Below are positions 46,009 through 58,500 of a stretch of DNA of 64,000 bases, one piece after another. The translations under genes and the position numbers were made by a program. The stretch covers positions 29,096,357 through 29,160,356 of the forward strand of contig OY829661.1 in the NCBI GenBank assembly GCA_963691815.1. The letters are read 5' to 3'. Below the pieces are notes generated by a model. It did not search any database. It was not told the origin of the DNA and saw only the letters and a list, made by a program, of their open reading frames with translations. This DNA comes from Echiichthys vipera. Taxonomy: Eukaryota; Chordata; Actinopteri; Perciformes; Trachinidae. The first letter of the stretch is position 1. Every line of letters starts with the position of its first letter.

Positions 46009-46740
46009 TCAGAGGACCTCTGTGAAGACGCCGGGTCCAGGAGGACTCCAAAATCTCCAGAAAACCTTTGAAGCGACACGCAGAGAGGAGGAGGGAAGAG
46101 GACGACACGCTGCTGCAGCTCCTCCGTAGCCAGGGGCGCTTCTCTCAGCTCAAACTGAATGAGAGATAAAGGCTCACGCGGTGCTTCCAGCTCCGGCGGC
46201 GCTGCATCGCTGTGTGTTTAGTTTATCTGCTACATGAGCGCCGCTGCAGGGTTAGTGTACGGTGAAGCGCTCCAGCCTCCGCGCACAGTCCTGGCTCTTA
46301 CTCGCTCTTACATAAGCAGGCTTAAGGCTCGCAGCTGTACAGTGGGAGCGCTCGGTGAATAACGAGCTCTCGGAGAAGTGACGTGAAACACCCTGGAGAG
46401 GGAACGGCTGTGAGTCAGACCTCTAAACGTTCACTCTTTTGGAGCGTTTACTACTGCGGTCTTTAGAAGAGAGGATAAATAAACACAGGGTTTTTATTCT
46501 TAAACATTTATGAGTTGAATTAAAGTTTGATGCCGTCTCAGGTGGCTAACATTAGCTGCTAGCTGATGGGTCGGAGACTACTATCTGCGTTTAATTGGAG
46601 CATTCAAGAACTCGAACTTGTGGATCTATGTTCTAAATTCAGGTAAATTAATTTGCTTAGTTGTTTATTCGACATGTGTTAAAGCGTATAAAATCATCCC
46701 CTTTTTCTGCAAATAAGCCGTATATGAACGATTAACTGAG
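46009..46740. other. Intergenic, no gene seen
   Basis: The 45900-46400 part is GC-rich, but no exon or transcript signal could be supported. Confidence 0.4.
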
Positions 46741-47268
46741 GTAGAGTCGCTAACAGCCGGACGTGGCTAACAGTGATTAGCTCGGGGCAGCACGGTGAAG
46801 GCATTCAAAGGTCTTTTTTAACCACTAATGCTGCTGAAAATAACAGCAAACCTCTGCAGCAGCATGAGAAGAGTCCCTACACACAAACCAAAGAGTCATC
46901 AGCGTAGTTAGTGAAGCCAGAGTTTATTAAAGAGTGTTTTAAAGACTTACCTACTGGCCCCTGTACCAGCTCCTCTCATAGTAAAGTCCATTACAGTGGA
47001 AGGAGCCCATTGCTGCTTTGTTGTGTGTGTAGGGACTCTTCTCATGCTGCTGCAGAGGTTTGCTGTTATTTTCAGCAGCATTAGTGGTTAAAAAAGACCT
47101 TTGAATGCCTTCACCGTGCTGCCCCGAGCTAATCACTGTTAGCCACATCCGGCTGTTAGCGTCTCTCCTTATTTCTACCTTAATAAAAACTGTCTCCATG
47201 ATTATTGATGATTAAAGTGCAGAAAAAGACCCTGGGAGGATTTTACACCAGAATGACACTTGAGCGGC
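46741..47268. mobile_element. Foldback element, compact copy
   Basis: Long inverted arms. GCTAACAGCCGGACGTGGCT near 46750 pairs with AGCCACATCCGGCTGTTAGC near 47142. CCTCTGCAGCAGCATGAGAA pairs with its complement at about 47040-47060. A 150-170 bp unpaired centre contains GAGTTTATTAAAGAGTG and CCTACTGGCCCCTGTACCAG. The right end extends to about 47268 (AAAGACCCTGGGAGGATTTT). Non-coding; class unknown. Confidence 0.85.
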
Positions 47269-48008
47269 TCAAGTTAAATTTATTTAATGCAGCCACTCAG
47301 TGACTATCCAGTGACTGTAGTCTTGTTAGCTTGTTAGCCTTCGTTTGCTTCAAGACAGACTTCACTCAGCCCGCTTCGGCTCCACCTCTTTGTCCCTTTT
47401 TTGATTAACTGGTAGCATGGTTGTATTCATTTATTGGACAGGGTAGGCATTGAAATATTAAATTAAAGTGAAACAAAAGCAGCGCGTGCAGCACTTCTCT
47501 CCAGAGTTACTCTGCGAGTCCGGCTTTTAAGAAGTTTTTAAAAGTCATAAACCTTTAAAGGGAAATACAGACGACTCCGCAGCTGCTCACTTTTCCAGAT
47601 GTTTGCCTGAATGAATGTTTTTTTTCTGTCCCTGAAGCAGAGAGACGTCGATAAGCTCCTCCAGAGATACCCTCTGCCTTCTCAGCCGTCTCTCTCTGAA
47701 GATCATTTCACACAATTATCTTCGACGCAGCCTCAGCTCCATCTTTCCCTCCAAGATCAATACTCTTCACACAACTGTGAAAGTTTGCAATATACCGAGT
47801 TATTAAATATAGACATTTTAGATCAATACAGGCAATAAATGTTGCACTGAACTTTCTGTGAGGCTGATGTGAGCACGGAGGGTCAAGCACAACTTCAACT
47901 TAGGTCACTTTTACAACTTGTGATGCACACGGAGTGTCCTGCACCTGTGGCAGCTTTTTGGTGTCAGTGCACAGGAAGAGAAACAGGAAGTAAGGAAAGT
48001 CAACAAAC
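47269..48008. other. Intergenic, no gene seen
   Basis: No exon or transposon end recognised. Confidence 0.45.
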
Positions 48009-48011
48009 TAA

Positions 48012-48607
48012 GGGCGCACTCCCACTGTGCCTCCGTGCCGTGCCCCAGCACGTGTCACAGCTAAAGTCTGGTTCCTTTGACCAGTGTGAGTGCAACCGTA
48101 CCACGTCTAGGAGCGGCACGCTTGCCGTCCACGGCCCGTTTGGGAGAGGTGGGCTTTAGTAAAGCACGTTTGCACGTGTACGAGCATGAGCGTGCGCACG
48201 TGTACGAGCACGAGGCCTACGGCGGTTCTGAGGTCATTTCCTGTGCGCCTGTTGGGACGTAGAAAAAAGAAGGAGGGACCATGCGCGGACATTTCAAACA
48301 ATGGCGGTGAAAGGTTCACGTTGGTGTGATGCGGAGGTGGAGTGTTTACTGCAGATTTGGTCGATGAAAAGATTCAAAAACAGTCGACAAGACTTACAAA
48401 AACTCCGAGGTCTACGGAAAGATCTGGAAACAAAGCCACGCATCGCCATGACGTCATCAATGCGTGTGACGTGTTACGGCGTGATGACGTATAGGCAGCA
48501 AGAAGCATTCTCCGAGGCCCAGGTAGTGTGAGTACAAACGGGCCTGGAGGGGGGGACAAGGACCCTAAAGCACGGGGCACGGGACGGAGGAACAGTGGAG
48601 TGTCCCC
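48012..48607 (+). mobile_element. Harbinger-like MITE, full length (copy i)
   Basis: A 596-bp element with TAA target duplication at 48009-48011 and 48608-48610. The left end GGGCGCACTCCCACTGTG is well kept; the right end is diverged (CAGTGGAGTGTCCCC). A 76-codon Myb-like frame runs 48301-48531 (WCDAEVECLLQIW). Confidence 0.92.
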
Positions 48608-48610
48608 TAA

Positions 48611-50157
48611 AGGCTTGGGTGCTGCAAGATGGAAAACAAACTTGTTCTATAGCTACGGAGGCAGACATGCTAGCTAGCTAACCTTAGTCTGGCAGCGGTG
48701 GGGAAAGAATCAGAGGGTCCAGCCGGCTTTTGTCATGCTCCCCCGTGGGCAGGGCCTCTCAGGGAGTCCCCTCAACTGTTTGGTATAAAAACGCCTATTT
48801 TGTGCAGATGTTCGTGGTTCCCCACTGAATGAGTCCCTTGACTGTTCACCTCTAGCGCCCCCATGAGGTTGACATTTTTGGATTATCAGCACTAAAACCT
48901 CTCAACCGCAGAACTTTGTATTCCTGTGACGACAACTCTGGATCTGTGGTGGTGCAGATGGGGCACTGTTGCACCTGTGCACAGGAATATGGAAGTTCTA
49001 CTTTTAAGAGAATGTAGTCCACCAGGAGAGGACCGTCTGATGGCAAAGCCTTGAACATATTCTAAATATAGCATGCACCAACACTGATATAGATTATCTT
49101 AAGTAGCTTTTTTTAGGGGGCTAAAATCTGTTGAGTGTACAGCAGCACAGCTCTGAGCTCTCCTCCGAACTGGAAGCGTGCCGACCGTCATCAAGAACCT
49201 CAAACAACCACACTTCAAAACAGCCAAAAATATTCCTTTAAGGTGCGGAGAAGTCGTGGTTACAGTTAATTAAGAAGAAACAGCGTGAACTCAGACATGT
49301 ATAGACGTACTTCTTACTCCGAGATAACACTTTTTACACTCTCTCTTTGAAGGAACTCAAGCTGCTACACAGAGATAGTTGTGTAAAGAATAAAAAAGGA
49401 GCTGAGGGAGAAGTCCAAACGGATCTTCTTCCCCCTGATGTTGGTGCATAAATATCCTGCAAAGTACGTGAGACTGTAAACAGCCTCTCAGTTTGCAGCA
49501 CTCACACACAGAGAGACAAAGAACATGCACATACGCACAGTCATTCATCTCAATACAGTTGTTACCTCCATCTTATTCATCTTATTAGAGGAGAGGCCTG
49601 CTCCAGGTGCTGCTGTCCATACGCTGACACTCCCTCTCAGGGAACGCATCCGTCTGCATGTGACGCTCTGCAGAGACGCATGAAGACGGAAGAGAAGGAC
49701 CAGAACATTAAACATGAGCAGAGATGAAGATAAAGAGTTCTGCAGGAATAACAGCACATCGATCATTGATCACCACACGTTACATTAACATCTGCATCCA
49801 TCTGAGTTACATTAACTCTGCACATCACAGATGCTCTGTGTACTCCTGCACTAAACCACCATGTATAAAACAGCCGCAAAAACATTTTTATTCTTATTTC
49901 TGTCTTTATCTGTGCGTCTTGATTACTTGCTTTTATTGCTAACACAGTTCCTGTTACTTTGTTTATGTTCTGCACATCTTTACTTCTTTATTATGCGATC
50001 AAACAGAATCAGTGTGAGCAAAAATATCAACACTGTGTAAAGATTTTATTGTTTTTGCAAATAAAATTAACTTAATGGGAGCCTGAGGGTTTTGTTCAAA
50101 GTGATGCTGAAAGATTAATTCATTATTATGAATCTTATTAAGAAGAATAAAGACAAA
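48611..50157. other. Intergenic, no gene seen
   Basis: Unique-looking sequence. Short frames here show no domain that I recognise. Confidence 0.45.
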
Positions 50158-50862
50158 TTAAAGCTTAAATATGCAGAATCTTTATTAAAAGCTATATATT
50201 TAAATAATAATAATGCACCCACGGGGCGTTTTGAGGGGAAGGGATTCACAGTAAAAACTATATTTAGTCTGAATGAATATTTGAAATGTTTGACTTCCTG
50301 TCCCGTTGTGTTTCCATGGCAGCAGCCAATAGCGTTGGGCGTTGCTGGTTGCCAGGGTTGTCTGTTGTTGGGTGCAGCTACTGTAGGCTGGCACTGGGTG
50401 AAATGGAGTTAGCCAATCGTGCAGCTGCTTGGGAGCCTCAGTGAAGGGGGCGTTCTTTGTCCCAGCAGCTGAGTGAGCGGAGACGGGCAACAACCAGAGT
50501 CACTATAGGCCGAGCATTCACTCCATGGACTGAGAGAAAGGAGAGGAGCGCCATTCAAACGCACGCCCACATGGCTACGCTGCTCCTGGATGCTAACATC
50601 ACTTTCATCTGCACTTAGCTGGAACGGCTAACGCTAACCGTCAGTCAAACTCCTCTAATCCTTGTTTTGATGCTGTGGTTTTCTGGAGGGGACGGGTTCA
50701 AACAGGCTCAAACAGACTCCGGTCTCCTGGAGCTACTGGGCCGGGTCTGACCAACCTGGCAACCCCACTGCTGGACTTCTTTTTTGTTGTTGAGACGACG
50801 ATCTGGAGACTCTAGATGGAGCTGTTCTGCTCATTCTACACATTCAACCTTTAAAGCTATAT
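50158..50862. mobile_element. Repeat A, complete copy (TTAA-type MITE)
   Basis: The left end ATTAAAGCTTAAATATGCAG and the complement of the right end (CTTTAAAGGTTGAATGTGTA) form an imperfect inverted repeat with TTAA at each border. The body contains GCAGCCAATAGCGTTGGGCG and GGAACGGCTAACGCTAACCG. About 700 bp. Rearranged pieces lie at 8606-8835 and 9190-9410. A piggyBac-like origin is suggested by TTAA only. Confidence 0.68.
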
Positions 50863-51814
50863 AAAATGTTTGTATAAATGCCTCTTTCATGTGAGCTAAT
50901 TGATGCATTTAGTCAATAAAGCAGAAGACGAGGGTCACAGGACTCGGCGCCACCGTTTACAGAAGGTTTTATGGTTCATGAGTGCGGACGCTCACATCGT
51001 CATCCTTGTGACAGCACATGCTTGTTCACCTGCATCATGTTCCTGTGCAGTCTGTGATGATAGTTCTGTAAAGATGTGTTTTGCACGTGATGAATCCCCA
51101 CGATGGTGACGATTACCTCTGCAGCTCTCAGGGTGACAGCGGGGTGAGAGAAGGGCAGGCCGGCTGTCCAGCACACATCAAACTCTCTTTGCGTTAAGCC
51201 TCTGGAGCTCTGCAGCGCTTTGACCCAGAAGAGAACAGAAGAGCGGTCCAGCTCGATGGCTCAATAGCTGGATCTCCAGGATCTGCAGACGGTGACTTGA
51301 GGTCAGCGGCGGCAGCCTGAGGGCACGATAACTCACGCTCCATTAAGGAGACGAGGGAGTGAGACGGGAGCAAAGGCTGATGGGAGACAAGGTGAGACAA
51401 AGATCTGAGCGAGGTCGTTTGTGCATCAGCTCCTACTCTCTCTCACTCTCTGATATCAAACAACACAGAGCTGCGGGTATCTGACGCCAAAAAGATGTTT
51501 CCAGAAGTAGTAAACTGTTGCTGTCATCTCACCTGTAAAGCCGTGCACAGTAACACGTAGTAAAGTTTACAGTTTATTTGCATTAAAACAACTTTTACAA
51601 GTAGATTTGTCCAGAAATGCTCTTTGTCTCTTTTTTGATCTGAATTTAGGTCGAGGGTGGAAATAAACAACCTGCACCCTTGGCGTCACTTTGGCCATTT
51701 TATTAAGTTATTACTGTCAAACTACAGTAATAAGGTTCATTTTTCATATTATGTTGAGTTCACTTTACTTAAACATGAAATCACTATTACAGTCAATATA
51801 AAGTTTGATATTAT
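50863..51814. other. Intergenic, no gene seen
   Basis: No exon or transposon end recognised. Confidence 0.45.
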
Positions 51815-52312
51815 TTTAATATGCATTTAAAATATTTTAGATACTTTTTTCATAATAAACCATCATTTTATTTTATAAATGTATTTATGCATTTATTCAT
51901 ACATTTATGTTGTGCATTTATAAGTATTTATGCGATTATTTCTAGAATTTATTCATATGTTATCTATGCAATTATTTATTTATTCATGCATTTATTTAAG
52001 TTGTGCATTTATACATTTATTTATGCATTTGTTTATTCATACAATTATATTGTGCATTTATTTCTGTATTTATTTATTCATACATTTATTTAGGTTGTGC
52101 ATTTCTAAATGTATTTATGTATTTATTTCTGTATTCATGCATTTATTTCTGTATTTATACATTTATTTATTTCTGTATTCATGCATTTATTTCTGTATTT
52201 ATACATTTATTTATGCATTTATTTCTGTGTTTATTCATACAATTATTTAGGTTGTGCATTTATACATGTATTTATGCTTTTGTTTCTGTGTATATACATT
52301 TATTTATTTACT
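51815..52312. repeat. ATTT-rich degenerate repeat
   Basis: About 500 bp of GCATTTATTTCTGTATTTAT-like units of 12-22 bp. The Tyr/Ile/Leu-rich open frames are artefacts. Confidence 0.9.
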
Positions 52313-52377
52313 GAGACATAAGTCCTGCATTACCCTCCAGTTCCTAATCTTGTCAGTGATGACACTTAAATAGACAG

Positions 52378-52492
52378 TTAGCATCTTGGCTAACAGCAGT
52401 TAGCACCTTGGCTAACAGCAGTTAGCACCTTGGCTAACAGCAGTTAGCACCTTGGCTAACAGCAGTTAGCACCTTGGCTAACAGCAGTTAGC
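52378..52492. repeat. 22-bp minisatellite (5-6 copies)
   Basis: Tandem CTTGGCTAACAGCAGTTAGC plus AC. Confidence 0.95.
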
Positions 52493-53199
52493 TTCTCTCA
52501 CTCCAACAAACAGCGCTTCATTGAGAAGCTAACATTAGAAAACGCAGCTAACAGTTAGCTAACAGCAAACAGAGCGGTCTGTTCTTCAGTGACGCAGAAA
52601 TAAAAACCTGTAAATAACTTTAATGTTTTAATAATAAGTGTTTAAAGTGAATTAACGTGTAAAACACCGTTATTTAAGTTACTTACTGACACCAGACGGT
52701 CAAACTTCACCGGCTCATTCTGCCGTTACTGCGGGGGAAGGGCGGGAAAAGACGGGACCGTACCATGACTGAGGAGGGGGGTCTACGGGTTTACGTTTAT
52801 TAAATAAAACATTTAAACTATAAACTGTCTGTGGAAAGGACAATTCAGCCTGGTAAACACGGACTAATGTTAAAAAATAAAAATAAATATGAACTTATGT
52901 TTTAGTTTGTGCTTAAAAAACCCTAAACGCAGCTAGCCATAGCTATGGACCATACCATGGCTGAGGAGGGGTGTTTGTTGTGTTTTCATTGCTTAAATAT
53001 TAGTTTATGATTTAGATTAGATTTTTATTTTTCAACATAAATAGAAATAATGTAAAGAAAAGGAAGTATTTTCTTCTACTAGTAATAAAACACAAAATAT
53101 TTATAGTATATATTAAAATAACAGTGTAACATTTTCGAGAAGGAGAAGTAGTAAGAAGGACTTATTTAAGAATAACTCATTATATATTATATAATATTA
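52493..53199. other. Intergenic, AT-rich, no gene seen
   Basis: No exon recognised. ACCATACCATGGCTGAGGAG near 52949 echoes ACCGTACCATGACTGAGGAG near 52757, a weak local duplication. Confidence 0.4.
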
Positions 53200-53221
53200 T
53201 ATCATCAATATTAAGTTCAAA

Positions 53222-53360
53222 CCATATTCTATGGGTTTTATAATTCAGCTTGTGTTAAAGTAATGAATAAAAACGTGTGTTATGCTCGACCACGACAATA
53301 AGAGGGTTTTTAAAGTGTTACTGACGAGCTGAATTATAAAACCCATATAGAGAATATTAT
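53222..53360. mobile_element. Small hairpin MITE
   Basis: The left arm ATTCTATGGGTTTTATAATT+CAGCT and the right arm AGCTGAATTATAAAACCCAT+ATAGAGAAT are near-perfect complements, 25-29 bp. They are separated by about 80 bp. AT-rich flanks. Family unknown. Confidence 0.7.
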
Positions 53361-53651
53361 TTAAACAATTATATTTTTATTTAAGGTTGAAAAGCTGATC
53401 ATTCCCGTCTCTGCTTGGTTCTGATTCACTCCTTCACTGATGTTTAAACCAGAACATTTCTCTCGTTATATTAAGGAGGCGGATCATTCTACACTGAAGG
53501 TAATTATTTATTATTAGAGAACAGCTGTGGTCAATGAAACACAATCAGCAGAAAATAGATGTGGAGGTGGCGCCCTCTGGTGGCAGAAGCTCCACAATCA
53601 CTGACACCAGCAGTGGCGTGCACAATTGTGTTCTGTAGAAGCTAAAGAGTG

Positions 53652-55156
53652 TGCTTATGTGTCCTCTAGGAGCATAAACGCGTGTTAGTGTCCTCTAGGA
53701 GCATAAACGTGTGTTAAAGTGTCCTCTAGGAGCATAAACGTGTGTTAAAGTGTCCTCTAGGAGCATAAACGTGTGTTAAAGTGTCCTGTAGGAGCATAAA
53801 CGTGTGTTAAAGTCTCCTCTAGGAGCATAAACATGTGCTAAAGTGTCCTCTAGGAGCATAAACGTGTGCTAAAGTGTCCTCTAGGAGCATAAACGTGTGT
53901 TAAAGTGTCCTCTAGGAGCATAAACATGTGCTAAAGTGTCCTCTAGGAGCATAAACGTGTGTTAAAGTGTCCTCTAGGAGCATAAACGTGTGCTAAAGTG
54001 TCCTCTAGGAGCATAAACGTGTGCTAAAGTGTCCTCTAGGAGCATAAACGTGTGTTAAAGTGTCCTCTAGGAGCATAAACTTGTGTTAAAGTGTCCTCTA
54101 GGAGCATAAACGTGTGCTAAAGTGTCCTCTAGGAGCATAAACGTGTGTTAAAGTGTCCTCTAGGAGCATAAACGTGTGTTAAAGTGTCCTCTAGGAGCAT
54201 AAACGTGTGTCAAAGTGTCCTCTAGGAGCATTAACGTGTGTTAAATTGTCCTCTAGGAGCATAAACGTGTGTTACAGTGTCCTCTAGGAGCATAAACGTG
54301 TGCTAAAGTGTCCTCTAGGAGCCTAAACGTGTGCTAAAGTGTCCTCTAGGAGCATAAACGTGTGCTAAAGTGTCCTCTAGGAGCATAAACGTGTGTTAAA
54401 GTGTCCTCTAGGAGCATAAACGTGTGTTAAAGTGTCCTCTAGGAGCCTAAACGTGTGTTAAAGTGTCCTCTAGGACCATAAACGTGTGTTAAAGTGTCCT
54501 CTAGGAGCATAAACGTGTGTTAAAGTGTCCTCTAGGAGCCTAAACGTGTGTTAAAGTGTCCTCTAGGACCATAAACGTGTGTTAAAGTGTCCTCTAGGGG
54601 CATAAACGTGTGTTAAAGTGTCCTCTAGGAGCATAAACGTGTGTTAAAGTGTCCTCTAGAAGCATAAACGTGTGTTAAAGTGTCCTCTAGGAGCATAAAC
54701 GTGTGTTAAAGTGTCCTCTAGGAGCATAAACGTGTGTTAAAGTGTCCTCTAGGAGCCTAAACGTGTGTTAAAGTGTCCTCTAGGACCATAAACGTGTGTT
54801 AAAGTGTCCTCTAGGAGCATAATCGTGTGTTAAAGTGTCCTCTAGGAGCATAAACGTGTGCTAAAGTGTCCTCTAGGAGCATAAACGTGTGCTAAAGTGT
54901 CCTCTAGGAGCATAAACGTGCTAAAGTGTCCTCTAGGAGCATAAACGTGTGTTAAAGTGTCCTCTAGGGGCATAAACGTGTGTTAAAGTGTCCTCTAGGA
55001 GCATAAACGTGTGTTAAAGTGTCCTCTAGAAGCATAAACGTGTGTTAAAGTGTCCTCTAGGAGCATAAACGTGTGTTAAAGTGTCCTCTAGGAGCATAAA
55101 CGTGTGCTAAAGTGTCCTCTAGGAGCATAAACGTGTGTTAAAGTGTCCTCTAGGAG
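53652..55156. repeat. 31-bp minisatellite array 2 (about 48 units)
   Basis: Same 31-bp unit and orientation as 1-1553. It is more diverse (GAGCCTAAAC, GACCATAAAC, AGGGGCATAA, AATCGTGTG). It ends about 65 bp before the cox5b poly(A) signal. Confidence 0.97.
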
Positions 55157-55219
55157 CGCGCCGCAGAGAGACAAAGGTAAACTACAGAAGCCCACAGAGA
55201 CAGATGTAAGTATGAGGAC

Positions 55220-55225
55220 TTTATT
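55220..55225 (-). terminator. cox5b poly(A) signal
   Basis: AATAAA on the minus strand (TTTATT on plus), about 335 bp after the cox5b stop codon. It is the only clear signal between the stop and the 31-bp array. A CA tract (55499-55526 on plus as TG) lies within the implied 3' untranslated region. Confidence 0.6.
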
Positions 55226-55497
55226 GGTTCTTTAAAGGAGTAAAGTGTAACATTGTACGTGTGTCACTGTAAACTGCAGATGAATGGAAATGTTTCAAAT
55301 AAAGCGTTGTGTCCCAAACCACGTGTGATCCCTGCGTAACTGGAAACATGGAAAGCAAACACTGAAAAACTGATGAGGTCAGCAAGTGCGTCAAGTACGG
55401 CGACAGAACGAGCCACTCCAGGAAGTAGACCGAGCCAGACCGCTCCAGGAGAAAGAGAGCGCTCTGAATGTGTCTGCTCCTCGTTCTGAAGAGGATG

Positions 55498-55528
<31 letters not shown>

Positions 55529-55558
55529 AGGTTTGTCTGTAAGAACAGTTGTCAGGGG

Positions 55559-58500
55559 TTAGTGTGGGAGCTCGTGGGCCACCAGCTGGTAGTGGGACCC
55601 GCAGGACGGGCAGCGCTGGGCCTCGCCCTCGTGGAGCCAGAACCACACCACGGCCGTGTTGTCTTCTTCACCTGCACAGAAAAAGTCAGAAGACACGGTT
55701 AGAGGGGAGTGAGTGTGAGTGAGTTTGGAAGTTTAACGCTGCAAATGTGATGAGGTGAAGAATCCTGTAAGGACGCACTCCCACTGTGCCTCCGTCCCGT
55801 GCCCCAGCACGTGTCACGGCTAAAGTCTGGTTCCTTTGACCAGTGTGAGTGCAACCGTACCACGTCTAGGAGCGGCACGCTTGCCGTCCACGGCCCGTTT
55901 GGGAGAGGTGGGCTTTAGTAAAGCGCGTTTGCACGTGTACGAGCACGAGCGTGCGCACGTGTACGAGCACGAGGCCTACGGCGGTTCTGAGGTCATTTCC
56001 TGTGCGCCTGTTGGGACGTAGAAAAAAGAAGGAGGGACCATGCGCGGACATTTCAAACAATGGCGGTGAAAGGTTCACGTTGGTGTGATGCGGAGGTGGA
56101 GTGTTTACTGCAGATTTGGTCGATGAAAAGATTCAAAAACAGTCGACAAGACGCACAAAAACTCCGAGGTCTACGGAAAGATCTGGAAACAAAGCCACGC
56201 ATCGCCATGACGTCATCAATGCGTGTGACGTGTTACGGCGTGATGACGTATAGGCAGCAAGAAGCATTCTCCGAGGCCCAGGTAGTGTGAGTACAAACGG
56301 GCCTGGAGGGGGGGACAAGGACCCTAAAGCACGGGGCACGGGACGCACGCACAGTGGGAGGGCGCCCTGAGTCTCTAGAGTGAAACACTTTATTTCTGAG
56401 GGGTTGAACTCACAGACACATCCCACAATCCTCTTGTTGGTGATGGAGGGGACGAGGTGAGGATCCGCCTTGGAGCCGGCGTATTCTTTAGGCTTCATCA
56501 TGCTGTAGGGATCCTGAAGGAGAGGAGACACAGAATCAGTACGACCCTTAAATATGTTTTTGTGGTGGTTTTGCATCTATTTTGAGTCATTTTGCATCTT
56601 TTTGTGGTGGTTTTGCATCTATTTTTAGTCATTTTGCATCTTTTTGTGCTGGTTTTGCATCTATTTTTAGTCATTTTGCATCTTTTTGTGGTGGTTTTGC
56701 ATCTATTTTTAGTCATTTTGCATCTTTTTGTGGTGGTTTTGCATCTATTTTTAGTCATTTTGCATCTTTTTGTGCTGTTTTGCGTCTATTTTTAGTCATT
56801 TTGCATCTTTTTGTGGTGGTTTTTCAGGAATAATAATAAGATATCAGGGCCCCTGACCTCATGGGCCCCTGTAGAGCCGTTCACTCATCCATCCATGAAC
56901 ACACGTAACATCTGATGTGAGTGGAGTTCATTCCCAGTGTGTCTGCTGCCCACAGATGACACTTCTCACCTCCTCAGAGACGAACAAGTTAAAGTGAAGC
57001 AGCTTGTGGAAAAGTCGGCGGTGGAATCAATACTGTGGTTCTGCAGCTCTCCCTGTGGACGTTCAGGCGCTTCTCCCCCAGGTGCAGGTGGAGGCAGCAG
57101 CCGCGTGCGCGTATTGATCCGGTGAACACGGTGAGAGCTCCAGTGCACACGGTTCAGTCGGCGGTTTAATCCCTGTCTCTGACATCACAGTGTCCTTTAT
57201 CTGGACTTTACTGTTCGGTTTTAATACTCTGACATCTGATTATTTTTAAAACAGATAATTTGCAGATGAGTCTTCTGACGAGACTTCATTTTGTTTAATA
57301 CGAGCAAAAAGTAGTCAGTCAACATGCATTTATGATTCTCTACATAATCAGAAGTTTTCTGCTCAGGTGTCATAAAGATTTACCCCTGAGCTCATTTCAG
57401 AGACGTTTATGGACCAACGTAAAGAAGTAAAACGTGTTTTCTGAACGTATTCTTGGATAAAAGCTTATTTAAGTAAACAGTCTTACCACTCCCTCCTGCA
57501 TGGCCTTCATGATGACCTTCTCCAGCCCGGTGGCCTGCTCCTCGTCAGTGGGAATCCCTGCAAACATCAAAACATTTAAAACAATTACAACACATGTGAG
57601 GGGGCTCAGACTCAGCTTTACTGCAGACTGAGAATATTCTGTATTTAGGAACGGTAACTGACAGACACTAAAATGACTAATCTATAAATTAACAACATTA
57701 ACAAGATAAGAGTCATTTATTAACCCTGATTTGATTGAATAGTCCTGTTATGAGTTGTTACAATGTTTTGAAACATTTTTGTGCTAGTTTTGCATCTTTT
57801 TGTGGTGGTTTTGCATCTATTTTTAGTCATTTTGCATCATTTTGTGGTGGTTTTGCATCTATCTTTAGTCATTCCACTGATTACACTGCCTTACTTTACT
57901 GAGGGAACATTTCATTTGTACTGTAAAAGCTTTTCCAGTGTGGTGTTAATGTTGTTTACTGCAGTGAAGGAAGTGAAAACTGAATAAAAACCTATAATTC
58001 TCTGGTTGTTGAGCCCCTGGAGTGGACTGTTAGTAACTGTATTCTCTAAAATAACAACAATAAAGAAATAAATAAAGTGACATTCGTGTTTGCTGTAATA
58101 TCTAAATAAAAATAAAGAAATGAAGTGGTTGTCAGTTGTGACAGCAAGCTAAGAAGCTAACCAGCTAACAAGCTAACAGGCTGAGTTACCCAACACTAAT
58201 GTTTTAAAATATAACAGGAATAAAACTCGGTGCAGCAAAAACACTTAAACAGAAATAAACATTAACTAAATGTTTCTGTATCTGCCTGATTTTAATATTT
58301 ATAATTTAATTTAATGTCATAATAATCCCGTTTGACCTCTCGCTGTTACCGGTGCTAATGCTAGCAGCTAACAGTCAGTGAGGTCACATTAGTCTGATTT
58401 AAGCCCGGTTCTGAACTCTGTTTCTCGGCTCTGTCGGACTCCGTGTCCCGGTGCCGGTGCGGTCCTCACCTCCAGCAGACATGCCGCGGGCCAGCGCCGG

